Origin: Streptomyces sp. ACA25
GTDB taxonomy: Bacteria > Actinomycetota > Actinomycetes > Streptomycetales > Streptomycetaceae
Assembly (NCBI RefSeq): GCF_028200735.1
Contig: NZ_JAQKPV010000003.1
Location: 349,026-413,025 of the forward strand
DNA length: 64,000 nt
Direction: 5' to 3'
The notes under the pieces are model-generated. The model saw only the letters and a list, made by a program, of their open reading frames with translations, made no database searches and had not been told where the DNA came from. A program made the translations under genes and the position numbers. This document shows positions 17,501-25,316 of the stretch, in pieces. Numbering within the stretch: the stretch's first letter is position 1; the number at the start of each line of letters is the position of its first letter.

Positions 17501-20450
17501 GCCGGCCGAGGTCGCCGGTGCGGTAGAGCCGTTCACCGAGCACGGGATGGCGGGCGAACCTGTCGGCGGTCTGGGCCTCGTCCCCGAGGTAGCCGCGGGC
17601 GAGACCGTCCCCCGCGATGAACAGCTCACCCACCTCGCCGACCGGGCACGGCCCGCCTGCCGAGTCGAGCACATGGAAGAACTGTCCGCGCAGCGGGCGG
17701 CCGTAGGGGATGCTCCGCCAGCCGGGATCGACCTCTTCCACCGGAAAGGTGATGGACCAGATCGATGCCTCGGTGGCGCCGCCGAGGCTCATCACCCGGG
17801 CTCCGGGGGCCAGCGCCCGCAGCCGGTCGGGCAGCGTCACCGGTATCCAGTCCCCGGAGAGCATCACCAGCCGGAGGGAGGCGAAGCGGCGGGACGCCAG
17901 GTCGGGGTCGGCCTCCGCGAACTCCACCAGCATCTCCAGCAGCGCCGGGGCGGTGTTCCACACGGTGACGCGGTGGCGCTCGAGGAGGGTGCACCAGTGC
18001 TCGGGGTCCCGCTGGTGCTCGGCGTCGGGGAGCACCAGGGCTCCGCCGGCCCCGAGCAGGCCGTAGATGTCGTAGACGGACAGGTCGAAGCTGAGTGCGG
18101 ACAGGCCCAGGACACGGTCCCCGGCGGTGATGCCGAAGCGGTCGGTGATGTCGTCCACGGTGGTGCGGGCCGCCCGGTGTTCGACGGCCACCCCCTTGGG
18201 GGCACCGGTGGAGCCGGAGGTGAAGATGGCGTAGGCGAGTTCGTCCGGCCGCGCCGTCCGGGCGGCCCCCGGGGCCTCGTGGTGCGGCGGGACGGGAGCG
18301 TCGTCGGCCGCCCGGGCGTCCCGGTCCACCGCGAGCGCATGGACGCCGGCGGGCAGCGGAACGGCGGTTCCGTGCGGCACCAGGGCGAGCCGCACCTCCG
18401 CGCGGCTGCACACGGCTGCGATCCGGGACGCGGGCCAGGACGGGTCCACCGGAACGTATCCGGCGCCGGTGCGGCTGACCGCCAGGACAGCGGCGATCTG
18501 CGCCGGGCCCTTGGGGAGCGCCACCAGGACCATCCAGCCGGGTCCCGCCCCGCCAGCCGTCAGCCGGGCGGCCAGCCTCGCCGCCCGGGCGTCCAGCTCG
18601 CCGTGCGTCCACGCGAGGTCTCCCGACAGTACCGCCGGAGCGTCCGGACGCTCGCGCGCCGCCTGCCGGAGCGGGGCGTCGAGCAGCGGACCGCAGTCCC
18701 CGAACGGGGCGCAGTCCAGCGGTTCGGGCAGCCGGAAGGCCGGGTCCCAGCCCAGGTCGGTGCGGTTCCACGCGTCGTCGTCCTCGGCCAGCAGGCGGAG
18801 CAGCCGGTACTGGGCCTCGGCCAGGCCGTCGACGAACCCGGCGGGGAACGCCTCCTCGGCCACGTCCCACAGCAGGCGGAGGTCCCCGTCCTCCTGCCAC
18901 ACCAGGTGGTCCATGAGGACCTGGGGGGTCTGGGAGACCCCGAAGACCTCGGTACCGATTCCGCGGGCGGGCGGTGTGTCGTCGCCGATCCCCAGCCCGG
19001 AGGTGAACACCACGGGATGCCGGACCGTTTCCGCTGCCGGGTCCGGGCGGGCGGCAGGCTCGCGCAGTACTTCCACGCCGGAGAAGGAGCGGTGGTCGAT
19101 GGCCTCCCACAGCGTGTGGTTCACCGCGCGGGCGTGCTCGGCGAAACCGTTCCAGGACAGCGGGTCGGGCGGGGTGACGGCGACCAGGGCGGTGGTGGTG
19201 AAGTCGCCGACGAGGTGCTCCACACCGGCGACGTCCTCGGGCCGGTCGTAGAGCGTGGTGTTGACCGCGAACGGTTCGGTGGCCCCCCATCGGGCCATCA
19301 CCAGGCTGAAGGCCCCGAGGAGTACGGCGGTCGGCGAGATGCCGTGCCGGGCGGCCCGCTTCCCCAGCTCCTGCCAGGCGGCAGCGTCCAGTCGCCGGGA
19401 GTGCCGGGCGAAGCGGGTGCCGCTGAGCGTGGCCGGGTCGACGGCGTACGGAAGCCGTGGGCCGTCGGGCAGGGTGGCCAGCCGCTCCTGCCAGTGGGCG
19501 CGGTCCCTGCGGTGGCGGGCACGCTCAGCCGGGTCGGTCTCCCGGCGTCGGACAATCTCGGTGAACTCCCTGCTTGCAGAGGGAAGCCGCGTCCCCGGAT
19601 GGGCCGCGAGCCGGCTCCACTGGCGCATGAGCAGCCGCCAGCTCGCGAAGTCGATGACGAGGACGTCGAAGCCGACCAGCAGCCGGGTGCGGCCGTCCGG
19701 GAGCAGTACGGCATGCAGGTCGAAGAGCGGCCACCGGTGCGGCGGGCGGACCTGGTGGGAGCGTTCCTCCCGGAGCTCCGCCAGGGTGGCCGCCACCTGT
19801 TCCGGGCCGGCGGCCCGCAGGTCCGTCCGGCCGAGGGTGTAGGGCGGGGGTGCGGGGAGGGTGCGCTGCCGGCCGTCCCGGCCGATCACGGTACGGAGCA
19901 TGGCGTGGTGCCGGATCAGGCTGTTCCACGCCTCTTCCAGCCGCTCGAGATCGGCGAGGGCGTCGGACCCACGGCGGTCACCGGGGTGGCGGTCGTACTC
20001 GTGGTACCAGAAGGTGGCCACTCCGCCGAGCGGGAAGTCGTCACCGCGTCCCGCCCAGTAGGCCGCCTGCACGGCGGTGAGCGGGGCGCTGCCGTCCTCG
20101 TCGTCCGGCGGGGCGGGCAGCGGCGGGGCGGCGGGCTCCGGGGCGTGCGTCGTTCCCGGTTCCGCCAGCGCCCAGTCCGCGCACAGAGCGCCGACCGTGC
20201 GGTCGCCGAGAAACGCGGGGAGCGGCAGCTCCACGCCCGTGTGCCGGGCGACCGCCCGGCGCAGGCGGAGAGCGCCGAAGGAGTCCACGCCGAGATCGGC
20301 GAAGCGCTGACCGGGTCGCAGTTCCGTCGTGGCGCGGCCTGCGGCGTCGGCCACCTGGGCCAGCAGGGGCGCCGCCGCCGCGGGGAACTCCGGCGAGGCG
20401 TCCCCCGCAGGCTCGGGTCTGTCGTCAAGTGATGCGGTGGACCTGCTCAT
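14556..20450 (-). CDS. Non-ribosomal peptide synthetase, HMWP2-like: CP-Cy-A(Cys)-CP-Cy-CP
   Basis: A 1964-residue synthetase. An N-terminal carrier domain has Ser57 in LGVDSF. A heterocyclization domain follows, with D262xxxxD267xxS270 (DVLVIDFAS), then an adenylation domain at about 620-1095 (TSGSTG before Lys752, NGK with Lys1086). The second carrier is at Ser1172, the second Cy has D1504xxxxD1509xxS1512, and the third carrier is at Ser1879. Reading the Stachelhaus positions by eye gives DLYNMSLIW, a cysteine code. The order equals HMWP2 of yersiniabactin, without the methyltransferase insert in the A domain. Proline-rich linkers flank an unassigned segment of about 60 residues between the second carrier and second Cy. 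The ATG at 20450 has GGGAG upstream. Transcription starts at a promoter holding the Zur-like operator. Confidence 0.93.
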   Translation of the reverse strand: MSRSTASLDDRPEPAGDASPEFPAAAAPLLAQVADAAGRATTELRPGQRFADLGVDSFGALRLRRAVARHTGVELPLPAFLGDRTVGALCADWALAEPGTTHAPEPAAPPLPAPPDDEDGSAPLTAVQAAYWAGRGDDFPLGGVATFWYHEYDRHPGDRRGSDALADLERLEEAWNSLIRHHAMLRTVIGRDGRQRTLPAPPPYTLGRTDLRAAGPEQVAATLAELREERSHQVRPPHRWPLFDLHAVLLPDGRTRLLVGFDVLVIDFASWRLLMRQWSRLAAHPGTRLPSASREFTEIVRRRETDPAERARHRRDRAHWQERLATLPDGPRLPYAVDPATLSGTRFARHSRRLDAAAWQELGKRAARHGISPTAVLLGAFSLVMARWGATEPFAVNTTLYDRPEDVAGVEHLVGDFTTTALVAVTPPDPLSWNGFAEHARAVNHTLWEAIDHRSFSGVEVLREPAARPDPAAETVRHPVVFTSGLGIGDDTPPARGIGTEVFGVSQTPQVLMDHLVWQEDGDLRLLWDVAEEAFPAGFVDGLAEAQYRLLRLLAEDDDAWNRTDLGWDPAFRLPEPLDCAPFGDCGPLLDAPLRQAARERPDAPAVLSGDLAWTHGELDARAARLAARLTAGGAGPGWMVLVALPKGPAQIAAVLAVSRTGAGYVPVDPSWPASRIAAVCSRAEVRLALVPHGTAVPLPAGVHALAVDRDARAADDAPVPPHHEAPGAARTARPDELAYAIFTSGSTGAPKGVAVEHRAARTTVDDITDRFGITAGDRVLGLSALSFDLSVYDIYGLLGAGGALVLPDAEHQRDPEHWCTLLERHRVTVWNTAPALLEMLVEFAEADPDLASRRFASLRLVMLSGDWIPVTLPDRLRALAPGARVMSLGGATEASIWSITFPVEEVDPGWRSIPYGRPLRGQFFHVLDSAGGPCPVGEVGELFIAGDGLARGYLGDEAQTADRFARHPVLGERLYRTGDLGRRRSDGQIEFLGRTDRQVKVRGHRIELGDIEAALDRLPGVRQAAAGAVPGPDSRPRLVVYVAPASGAVLQDRELTGALAERLPEYMLPSRIVHLEALPVTANGKVDHKALPNPFRSRGPAAARPAEPVTDPAGPAPAVPPPPALPLPPPPARPSPAEPPAGPAGLEAVAREVLGPDADLTAGLLAQGATSLDIVRLANAIEDRTGTRPSFRALVAFPSVTALLDACAPPAPEPPAHVRTEPPAPVRTVPPADASGGTPTPGDGAGWPAPGGLDASVRLRPAENQDPAEALEAAARWLRGLREWAQDGGHRLFDVRVASGDALLELSVAGPAPAQAPVVQDPAPVPAGPLSVPTPPGPRSASAPPAEPVLPAVPSPPVAPPPPTDPAPSGPFALSEMQLAYLVGRADTWLGDAVGPHYYTEVDLEDLDTDRLEAALHRIVQRHPMLRATVTDDTRQTVLDRPSLPRIEVRDLRGLSAEAAEAALHRLRRERSHRVLDPARCPMLHLAATRIDEHRWRLHFGLDLLFCDAQSAVLLAGELLTGYRDLGSLPAPPAAAFADWIHERARAAGTAAREAATAYWNDRSAVLPDGPALPVRPPGPGRVRFTRRRAVLDADRWNALRLLARRHRVTPTAVLLTVFADVLRHATGSEQFTLVVTAFDRPARHAGVIGDYTSTVLLGVETGASTPAGRMRDVQDRLLQDLEHASGPAGVHGNEVLRNLTARRGRQVLLPAVFSSGLGSTASTGGPADASELLAGFGRTVHAISQTPHVVLDHQVFEQDGELRINWDAVEAAFPPGYLDALFTACTELLTLLADSAQAWEDGDPARLAERGLAETGRAAAPHEELLPSVRPVTTGPAGVRRDPEVEQRIAATLGRLLGAEPADLDPLRSFFEIGATSLTLVRAHRELRAELDDSLSVLDLFAHPSISALAAHLGSNGAPSAGAVRSAEGARDAGAEQPADQLLADARRRAARRRTAVAANRR

Positions 20451-20518
20451 TGGTGGAAATCTCCCGTTCGCATGTGGCAGACCTGGCGCAGCTCGTGCCG
20501 GCCCTCGCCCGGAGCCCA

Positions 20519-20547
20519 GAGTTATCGACAACGAAAACGGTTGTCAA
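20519..20547 (-). promoter_or_regulatory. Promoter of NRPS1
   Basis: On the minus strand TTGACA (20542-20547), a perfect -35, is followed after 17 bases by TAACTC (20519-20524) as -10. The Zur-like operator occupies the end of the -35 and the spacer, the layout of simple repression. Transcription would start about 60 bases before the NRPS1 ATG. Confidence 0.6.
20532..20546 (-). promoter_or_regulatory. Zur-like operator between NRPS1 and the divergent ABC genes
   Basis: The minus strand reads TGACAACCGTTTTCG. By eye this matches 11 of 15 positions of the actinobacterial Zur box TGAAAACGATTTTCA as I remember it. The wider 19 bases GACAACCGTTTTCGTTGTC have palindromic ends and match the second operator at 41674-41692 in 16 of 19 positions. 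It overlaps the NRPS1 promoter and lies 79 bases before the GTG of the divergent ABC gene, so one site could control both directions. No iron-box (DmdR/IdeR) pattern is seen. Confidence 0.7.
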
Positions 20548-20624
20548 TTAGGGTGGGAGGTGAAGTGCCCCGGGGACCTCCCGGTCCGCACCGTGCCGCC
20601 CCACCCTCCAGAGGTTCTTTCGTT

Positions 20625-22547
20625 GTGACCGACACCCGGTCGACCACCGCCGCCCCGGACCCCGCCGCGGGCGGCCCGGCCACCGTCCCGGCCCGGGAAG
20701 CCACCGTCCCCCCGGACAGCCCGGACACCCCGGAACGGGAAGGGGGCGGGCGGGAGAGCCGCGACACCTCCTGGGAACTGCTGCGCCTGGTGCGGCCCGT
20801 GTACGGCCGGCTCGCCCTCGCGGTGACCAGTCAGGCGCTCGCCACCGTGGCCGGCCTGGTGCCGTTCGTGGCAGTGGCCGAACTCGGCCGCGCCCTGTAC
20901 CAGGGCGACTCCACGCGAGCCTGGCTGGCGGCGGGCGTCGGGGTCGCCGCCCTGCTGGTGCGGGCCGTCCTCCTGGCTCTGGCGACGATGCTCGCCCACC
21001 TCGCCGACAACGACCTGCAGCATCAGCTGCGGCGCCGCCTGGTGCACCACGCCGGGCGGCTGCCGCTCGGCCGCCTCGGGGGCGGTGGCGCCGGCGCCCT
21101 GAAGAAGGCGGTGTCCGACGACGTGTCGGCGCTGCACCACGTGATCGGGCACGCCCTGCTCGACCTGGTCGCCTCCGTCGTCGCACCGGTCGCGGCGCTG
21201 GTGTACCTGTTCACCGTCGACCCGGCGATGACCCTGATCACCCTGCTCCCGGTGACCGCCGGGCTGCTGCTGCACCGCAGGGCGCTGTCCCTCGCCACCG
21301 GCCGGATGACGGAGTATCACGCAGCCGTCGGGCAGCTGAACTCGGCCGGGGTGGAGTTCGTCCGCGGCATCGCCGTGGTCAAGACCTTCGGGCGGGCCGG
21401 GGAGGCCCACCACAGCTTCCGGGAGGCCGCCGCCCGCTACGCCGCGTTCGTCGCCGACTGGGCCCGCTCGGTGACCCGGTGCACGGCCGGGAGCCAGATC
21501 GCCCTCTCGCCCCCGGCCGTGCTGCTCACCGTGCTGCTGGGCGGCACCGCCCTCATCCAGTCCGGCCGCCTGGACCCACCGGACCTGCTGCCCTTCCTTC
21601 TGCTGGGGCTCGCGCTCACCGCGCCCGTCCTGGCCCTCGGTTACGCCACCCAGGACCTGCGCACCGCGCAGAGCGCCGCCGCCCGGCTCCGCGACATGTT
21701 CGCCGAACCGCCCCTGCCGGAGCCGTCCCGTCCACGCCTCCCCACCGGTGCCCGGGTGGAGTTCGACGGCGTGCGCTTCTCCTACGACGGCCGCACCGAC
21801 GTCCTGCACGGGATCGACCTGACGCTCGAACCCGGAACCGTCACCGCCCTGGTCGGGTCCTCCGGTGCGGGCAAGTCCACACTGGCCACACTGCCCGCCC
21901 GGTTCCACGACGTGACCGCGGGCGCGGTACGGATCGGCGGGGCGGACGTCCGGGACATCCCGGTGGCGGAGTTGTACCGGCAGGTGGGGTTCGTCTTCCA
22001 GGACACCCGGCTGCGGCGCGGCAGCGTGCGCGACAACATCCGGCTCGGCCGCCCGGACGCGAGCGACGCCGAGATCGAGTCCGCCGCCCGGGCCGCCCGC
22101 ATCCACGACCGGATCACCGCGCTTCCGCACGGCTACGACACCGTCCTCGGGGACGGCACCGCCCTGTCGGGCGGTGAGGCCCAGCGGGTGACGCTCGCCC
22201 GGGCCCTGCTGGCCGACCGGCCGGTCCTGGTGCTGGACGAGGCGACCGCCGCCACCGATCCCGAGTCGGAGGCCGCCATCCACGAGGCGCTGGCCACCCT
22301 CCTCACCGGCCGGACCGTGCTGGTCGTCGCGCACCGGCTGGCCACGATCGTGCACGCCGACCGGATCGTGGTGCTCGACCGCGGACGGCTGGTCGAAGCG
22401 GGCCGCCACACCGAACTCCTCGCGCGGAACGGCCGGTACGCGGCCCTCTGGCGGGCTCAGCGCGGCCGGGACACGGCCGTGCCCCTCCTCCCCGGGGAGG
22501 AGGTCCCCGGCACGGCGCCGGGCGACGACAGGAGGGAACCCCAGTGA
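20625..22547 (+). CDS. ABC transporter, fused permease-ATPase (YbtP/IrtA-like half)
   Basis: A protein of about 640 residues: a polar N-terminus, a six-helix type IV ABC membrane domain (about 60-340), then an ATPase domain with Walker A GSSGAGKST, signature LSGGEAQR and Walker B LVLDEAT. Such half-transporters pair as heterodimers. In yersiniabactin (YbtPQ) and mycobactin (IrtAB) systems they import the metal-loaded chelator despite an exporter-like fold. The start is a GTG with GAGG ten bases upstream. The next gene overlaps by 4 bases and encodes the partner. Divergence from NRPS1 across a shared operator supports a role in the metallophore pathway. Import fits the precedent, but export cannot be excluded. 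Confidence 0.88.
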   Translation: MTDTRSTTAAPDPAAGGPATVPAREATVPPDSPDTPEREGGGRESRDTSWELLRLVRPVYGRLALAVTSQALATVAGLVPFVAVAELGRALYQGDSTRAWLAAGVGVAALLVRAVLLALATMLAHLADNDLQHQLRRRLVHHAGRLPLGRLGGGGAGALKKAVSDDVSALHHVIGHALLDLVASVVAPVAALVYLFTVDPAMTLITLLPVTAGLLLHRRALSLATGRMTEYHAAVGQLNSAGVEFVRGIAVVKTFGRAGEAHHSFREAAARYAAFVADWARSVTRCTAGSQIALSPPAVLLTVLLGGTALIQSGRLDPPDLLPFLLLGLALTAPVLALGYATQDLRTAQSAAARLRDMFAEPPLPEPSRPRLPTGARVEFDGVRFSYDGRTDVLHGIDLTLEPGTVTALVGSSGAGKSTLATLPARFHDVTAGAVRIGGADVRDIPVAELYRQVGFVFQDTRLRRGSVRDNIRLGRPDASDAEIESAARAARIHDRITALPHGYDTVLGDGTALSGGEAQRVTLARALLADRPVLVLDEATAATDPESEAAIHEALATLLTGRTVLVVAHRLATIVHADRIVVLDRGRLVEAGRHTELLARNGRYAALWRAQRGRDTAVPLLPGEEVPGTAPGDDRREPQ

Positions 22548-24271
22548 TACGCCGGCTGTCCGCCCTGCTGGAGCCCGGGGACCGGGCCCGGCTGCACCGG
22601 GTGCTGTGGGGCACCGCCCTGGCGTCGGTACTGCAGGGAGCGGCATTCGCCCTCCTGGTACCGGTGCTCCGCGAGCTCCTCGGCGACCGCCCGGAGCGGG
22701 CCTGGCCGTGGCTGGCCCTGCTCGCCGCCGTGACCCTGGCGTACGCGGCGGTCTCCTACCCCGCGGTGGTCGCCGCCCGCAACACCGGGTACGCGCTCTC
22801 CCACGCCCTGCACGACCGGATCGGGGACCGGCTGGTCCGGCTCCCGCTCGGATGGTTCACCGGCAGCCGGGTGGGCTCGGTGGGCCGGCTCGTCACCCAC
22901 GACGTGATGAACGTGATGAGTGTCCCGGCACATCTCCTGGAGCCGCTGGTCAAGGCCCTGGTCACGCCCGCCGCCATGGTGCTGGTGATGTGCGCCGTCG
23001 ACCTGCGCCTCGGACTGGCCGCGCTCGCCTGCGTGCCGGTGATCGTCCTCGCCTACCGCGTGACGGGCAGGCTGGTGCAGCGCGCCGAGCACGCCGCGGA
23101 CACCGCCGCGGCGGAGGCGGGGGCCCGGGTCGTGGAATTCGCCCAGGAGCAGCCGGTGCTGCGCGCCCACGGCCGGACCGTCGAGGGGGTACGGGAGCTG
23201 GACGACGCGCTGGACGCACAGCGGCGGGCCGGGCGCCGGATGCTCCGGGTGGCCCTGCCCGGCCTCACCGGCTTCACCCTCGTGGTGCAGGCATCGTTCA
23301 GTCTGCTGCTCATGCTGGGCACCCTGCTGGCGGTGGACGGCACGGTCGACGCCCCGGCCGTGCTGGCCCTGCTGGTGCTGGCGGCCCGGTCCGCGGAGCC
23401 GCTGTCGTCCGCCGCGGAGCTGGGCGCCGCCCTGCGCATGGCCGGCAACTCGGTGCTCCGCATCCAGCAGGTGCTGGACACCGAGCCGCTCCCCGAACCG
23501 GCGGCCCCGGGGACGGTGCGGGACGCGTCCGTCGAGGTCGACCGGGTCAGCTTCGGCTACGGCGACGGGCCAGTGCTGCACGAGGTGTCCCTGCGGGTTC
23601 CGGCCGGGACCACCACCGCGCTGGTGGGGCCCTCGGGGTCGGGAAAAACCACCGTCACCCGGCTCATCGCCCGCTTCTTCGACGTGCACGACGGGGCGGT
23701 CAGAGTCGGCGGCACGGACGTCCGGCACCTGCCCCAGCGGCAGTTGATGGAGCAGCTGGCCCTGGTCTTCCAGGACGTCCACCTCTTCGACGGCACGCTC
23801 AAGGACAACGTCCGGCTGGGCCGCCCGGACGCCTCCGAGGCCGAGCTGCTCGCCGCGGCGCGCGGTGCCCGCGTCGACGAGATCGCCGCCCGGCTGCCCG
23901 GGGGCTGGGACACCCCGGTCGGCGAGGGCGGGGCGCAACTCTCCGGCGGGGAGCGGCAGCGGGTCTCGGTGGCCCGGGCGCTGCTGAAGGACGCACCGAT
24001 CGTGCTGCTGGACGAGGCGACCGCCGCCCTGGACGCGGAGAACGAGGCCGCCGTCGTCGACGCCGTCGAGGCCCTGACCGCCGACCGCACCGTGCTGGTC
24101 ATCGCGCACCGCCTGGAGACCGTGCAGCGGGCGGACCGGGTCGTCGTCCTGGACGGCGGACGGGTGGTGGAGGAGGGCCGGCACGCGGAACTGCTGGCCC
24201 GGGGCGGTGCCTACGCGGCGCTCTGGTCCGAGCGGGACCGCACCCGTGGCTGGCGAACGCTCGTTCCCTAG
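22544..24271 (+). CDS. ABC transporter, fused permease-ATPase (YbtQ/IrtB-like half)
   Basis: A 575-residue partner of the preceding ABC half-transporter, starting MIRRLSALLEPGDRARLHRV. Membrane segments fill residues about 15-300. The ATPase domain has Walker A GPSGSGKTT, signature LSGGERQR and Walker B IVLLDEAT. Start and preceding stop overlap as ATGA, so the two halves are made together. The organisation matches ybtP-ybtQ and irtA-irtB. I see no extra siderophore-interacting (FAD/NADPH reductase) domain of the kind fused to IrtA, so metal release would need another factor or ligand exchange. Confidence 0.88.
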   Translation: MIRRLSALLEPGDRARLHRVLWGTALASVLQGAAFALLVPVLRELLGDRPERAWPWLALLAAVTLAYAAVSYPAVVAARNTGYALSHALHDRIGDRLVRLPLGWFTGSRVGSVGRLVTHDVMNVMSVPAHLLEPLVKALVTPAAMVLVMCAVDLRLGLAALACVPVIVLAYRVTGRLVQRAEHAADTAAAEAGARVVEFAQEQPVLRAHGRTVEGVRELDDALDAQRRAGRRMLRVALPGLTGFTLVVQASFSLLLMLGTLLAVDGTVDAPAVLALLVLAARSAEPLSSAAELGAALRMAGNSVLRIQQVLDTEPLPEPAAPGTVRDASVEVDRVSFGYGDGPVLHEVSLRVPAGTTTALVGPSGSGKTTVTRLIARFFDVHDGAVRVGGTDVRHLPQRQLMEQLALVFQDVHLFDGTLKDNVRLGRPDASEAELLAAARGARVDEIAARLPGGWDTPVGEGGAQLSGGERQRVSVARALLKDAPIVLLDEATAALDAENEAAVVDAVEALTADRTVLVIAHRLETVQRADRVVVLDGGRVVEEGRHAELLARGGAYAALWSERDRTRGWRTLVP

Positions 24272-24327
24272 CGCACCAGCCACGCACGCACCAGCCACGC
24301 CGCACCCCTACAGAGGAGAGAAGCACT

Positions 24328-25263
24328 ATGTACGACGTCCTGATCATCGGCGGGGGGCCCGCAGGCCTCGGGGCGGCACTGCCGCTCGGCCGGCAGCGCC
24401 GCCGGGTGCTCGTGGTGGACGGCGGGCGTCCGCGCAACGCACCCGCCGAGACCATGCACATGTTCCTCAGCCGCGACGGGCTGCCGCCATCGGAGCTGCG
24501 CCGCATCGCGCAGCAGGAGCTCGAGGACTACCCCACCGTGCAGATACGCGGAACCGAGGTGACCTCGCTCTCCGGTGAGCGGGACGACTTCACGGCGGTG
24601 CTCGCGGGAGGGGAGCAGGTGCGTGCCCGGCGGGTCCTCCTCGCGACCGGTCAGGTCGACCGGCTCCCGGACATCGAGGGATTCCCCGCGCTGTTCGGCC
24701 GGGGGATCTACCACTGCCCGTTCTGCCACGGGTACGAGACGCGGGACCAGCCGCTGGCAGTGCTCGGCGGGGACTGCTCGCACGCCATGCTCGCCGTCTA
24801 CCTGAAGGACCGCTTCTCGGCCGATGTGGTGCTGTGCACGCTGGGCGGCCCGGCCCCCGAGGAGCAGCGGGAGCGGCTCGCCCGGCACGGCATCACGGTG
24901 CGGGAGGAGCCGGTGCGGAGGATCGAGCGGGCCGGCACGGCCGTCCGCGTGCACTTCGACGAGGGCCCGGCCCTGGACCGGGGCGCCTGCTACCACCGCC
25001 CGGCGCACGGCCAGCACTCCGCACTGGCGGAGAAGCTGGGCTGCGCGCTGCTCGACGACGGGGCGGTGAAGATCGACGAGCAGCAGCGCACCACGGTGCC
25101 CGGGGTCTTCGCGGCCGGCGACATGGCCCGGCTGGAGGCGCTGCCGGTGGCGCTCGCCTTCGTGATCACCGGGGCGGCCGACGGCACCCGGGCCGCCATC
25201 TGGATCGACCAGGAGCTGTTCCTGTCGGGCCTGGAGGACGGCGACCGGGAGACGGCCGGCTGA
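24328..25263 (+). CDS. TrxR-like FAD-dependent oxidoreductase with CPFC active site
   Basis: A 311-residue flavoprotein. The FAD-binding Rossmann motif GGGPAGLGAALPLGRQ is at the N-terminus, the redox-active pair is C130-P-F-C133 in YHCPFCHGYE, and the C-terminal FAD motif is VFAAGDMARLEALP. The CPxCHGYE context and short length match the thioredoxin-reductase-like group containing GliT and HlmI, which oxidise dithiols in sulfur-containing natural products. That group also includes many general Streptomyces enzymes. The usual NADPH-binding GxGxxA motif is degenerate here (VLGGDCSHA), which favours oxygen as acceptor. It follows the ABC pair by 56 bases with a good GAGGAG ribosome-binding site and ends at a strong terminator. 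Its role in the pathway is an inference. Confidence 0.82.
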   Translation: MYDVLIIGGGPAGLGAALPLGRQRRRVLVVDGGRPRNAPAETMHMFLSRDGLPPSELRRIAQQELEDYPTVQIRGTEVTSLSGERDDFTAVLAGGEQVRARRVLLATGQVDRLPDIEGFPALFGRGIYHCPFCHGYETRDQPLAVLGGDCSHAMLAVYLKDRFSADVVLCTLGGPAPEEQRERLARHGITVREEPVRRIERAGTAVRVHFDEGPALDRGACYHRPAHGQHSALAEKLGCALLDDGAVKIDEQQRTTVPGVFAAGDMARLEALPVALAFVITGAADGTRAAIWIDQELFLSGLEDGDRETAG

Positions 25264-25281
25264 CGGGAGCGCGGGGGGCTG

Positions 25282-25311
25282 CGGGGGGCTGCCGGCCCCG
25301 GCAGCCCCCCG
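25282..25311. terminator. Bidirectional terminator between flavoenzyme and KAS III-like genes
   Basis: A perfect 14-bp inverted repeat (25282-25295 with 25298-25311) with a 2-base centre, located between the convergent stop codons at 25263 and 25317. It closes both the plus-strand ABC-flavoenzyme transcript and the long minus-strand operon. Confidence 0.8.
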
Positions 25312-25316
25312 CGGGC

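Noticed and set aside
14979..20432. A very long open frame on the plus strand opposite NRPS1, and similar ones opposite NRPS2, rpoC and rpoB
   Set aside because: They are mirror frames caused by high GC at third codon positions of the real genes. Their translations are Arg/Gly/Pro/His-rich without any recognisable domain.
20450..20531. An earlier ATG for NRPS1 at 20531
   Set aside because: It would place the -10 box and most of the operator inside the coding sequence, and the extra 27 residues show no carrier-domain similarity. The ATG at 20450 has a proper ribosome-binding site.
24328..25263. Thioredoxin reductase (trxB)
   Set aside because: The CxxC is CPFC within CHGYE rather than CATC, no trxA follows, and the NADPH motif is degenerate.
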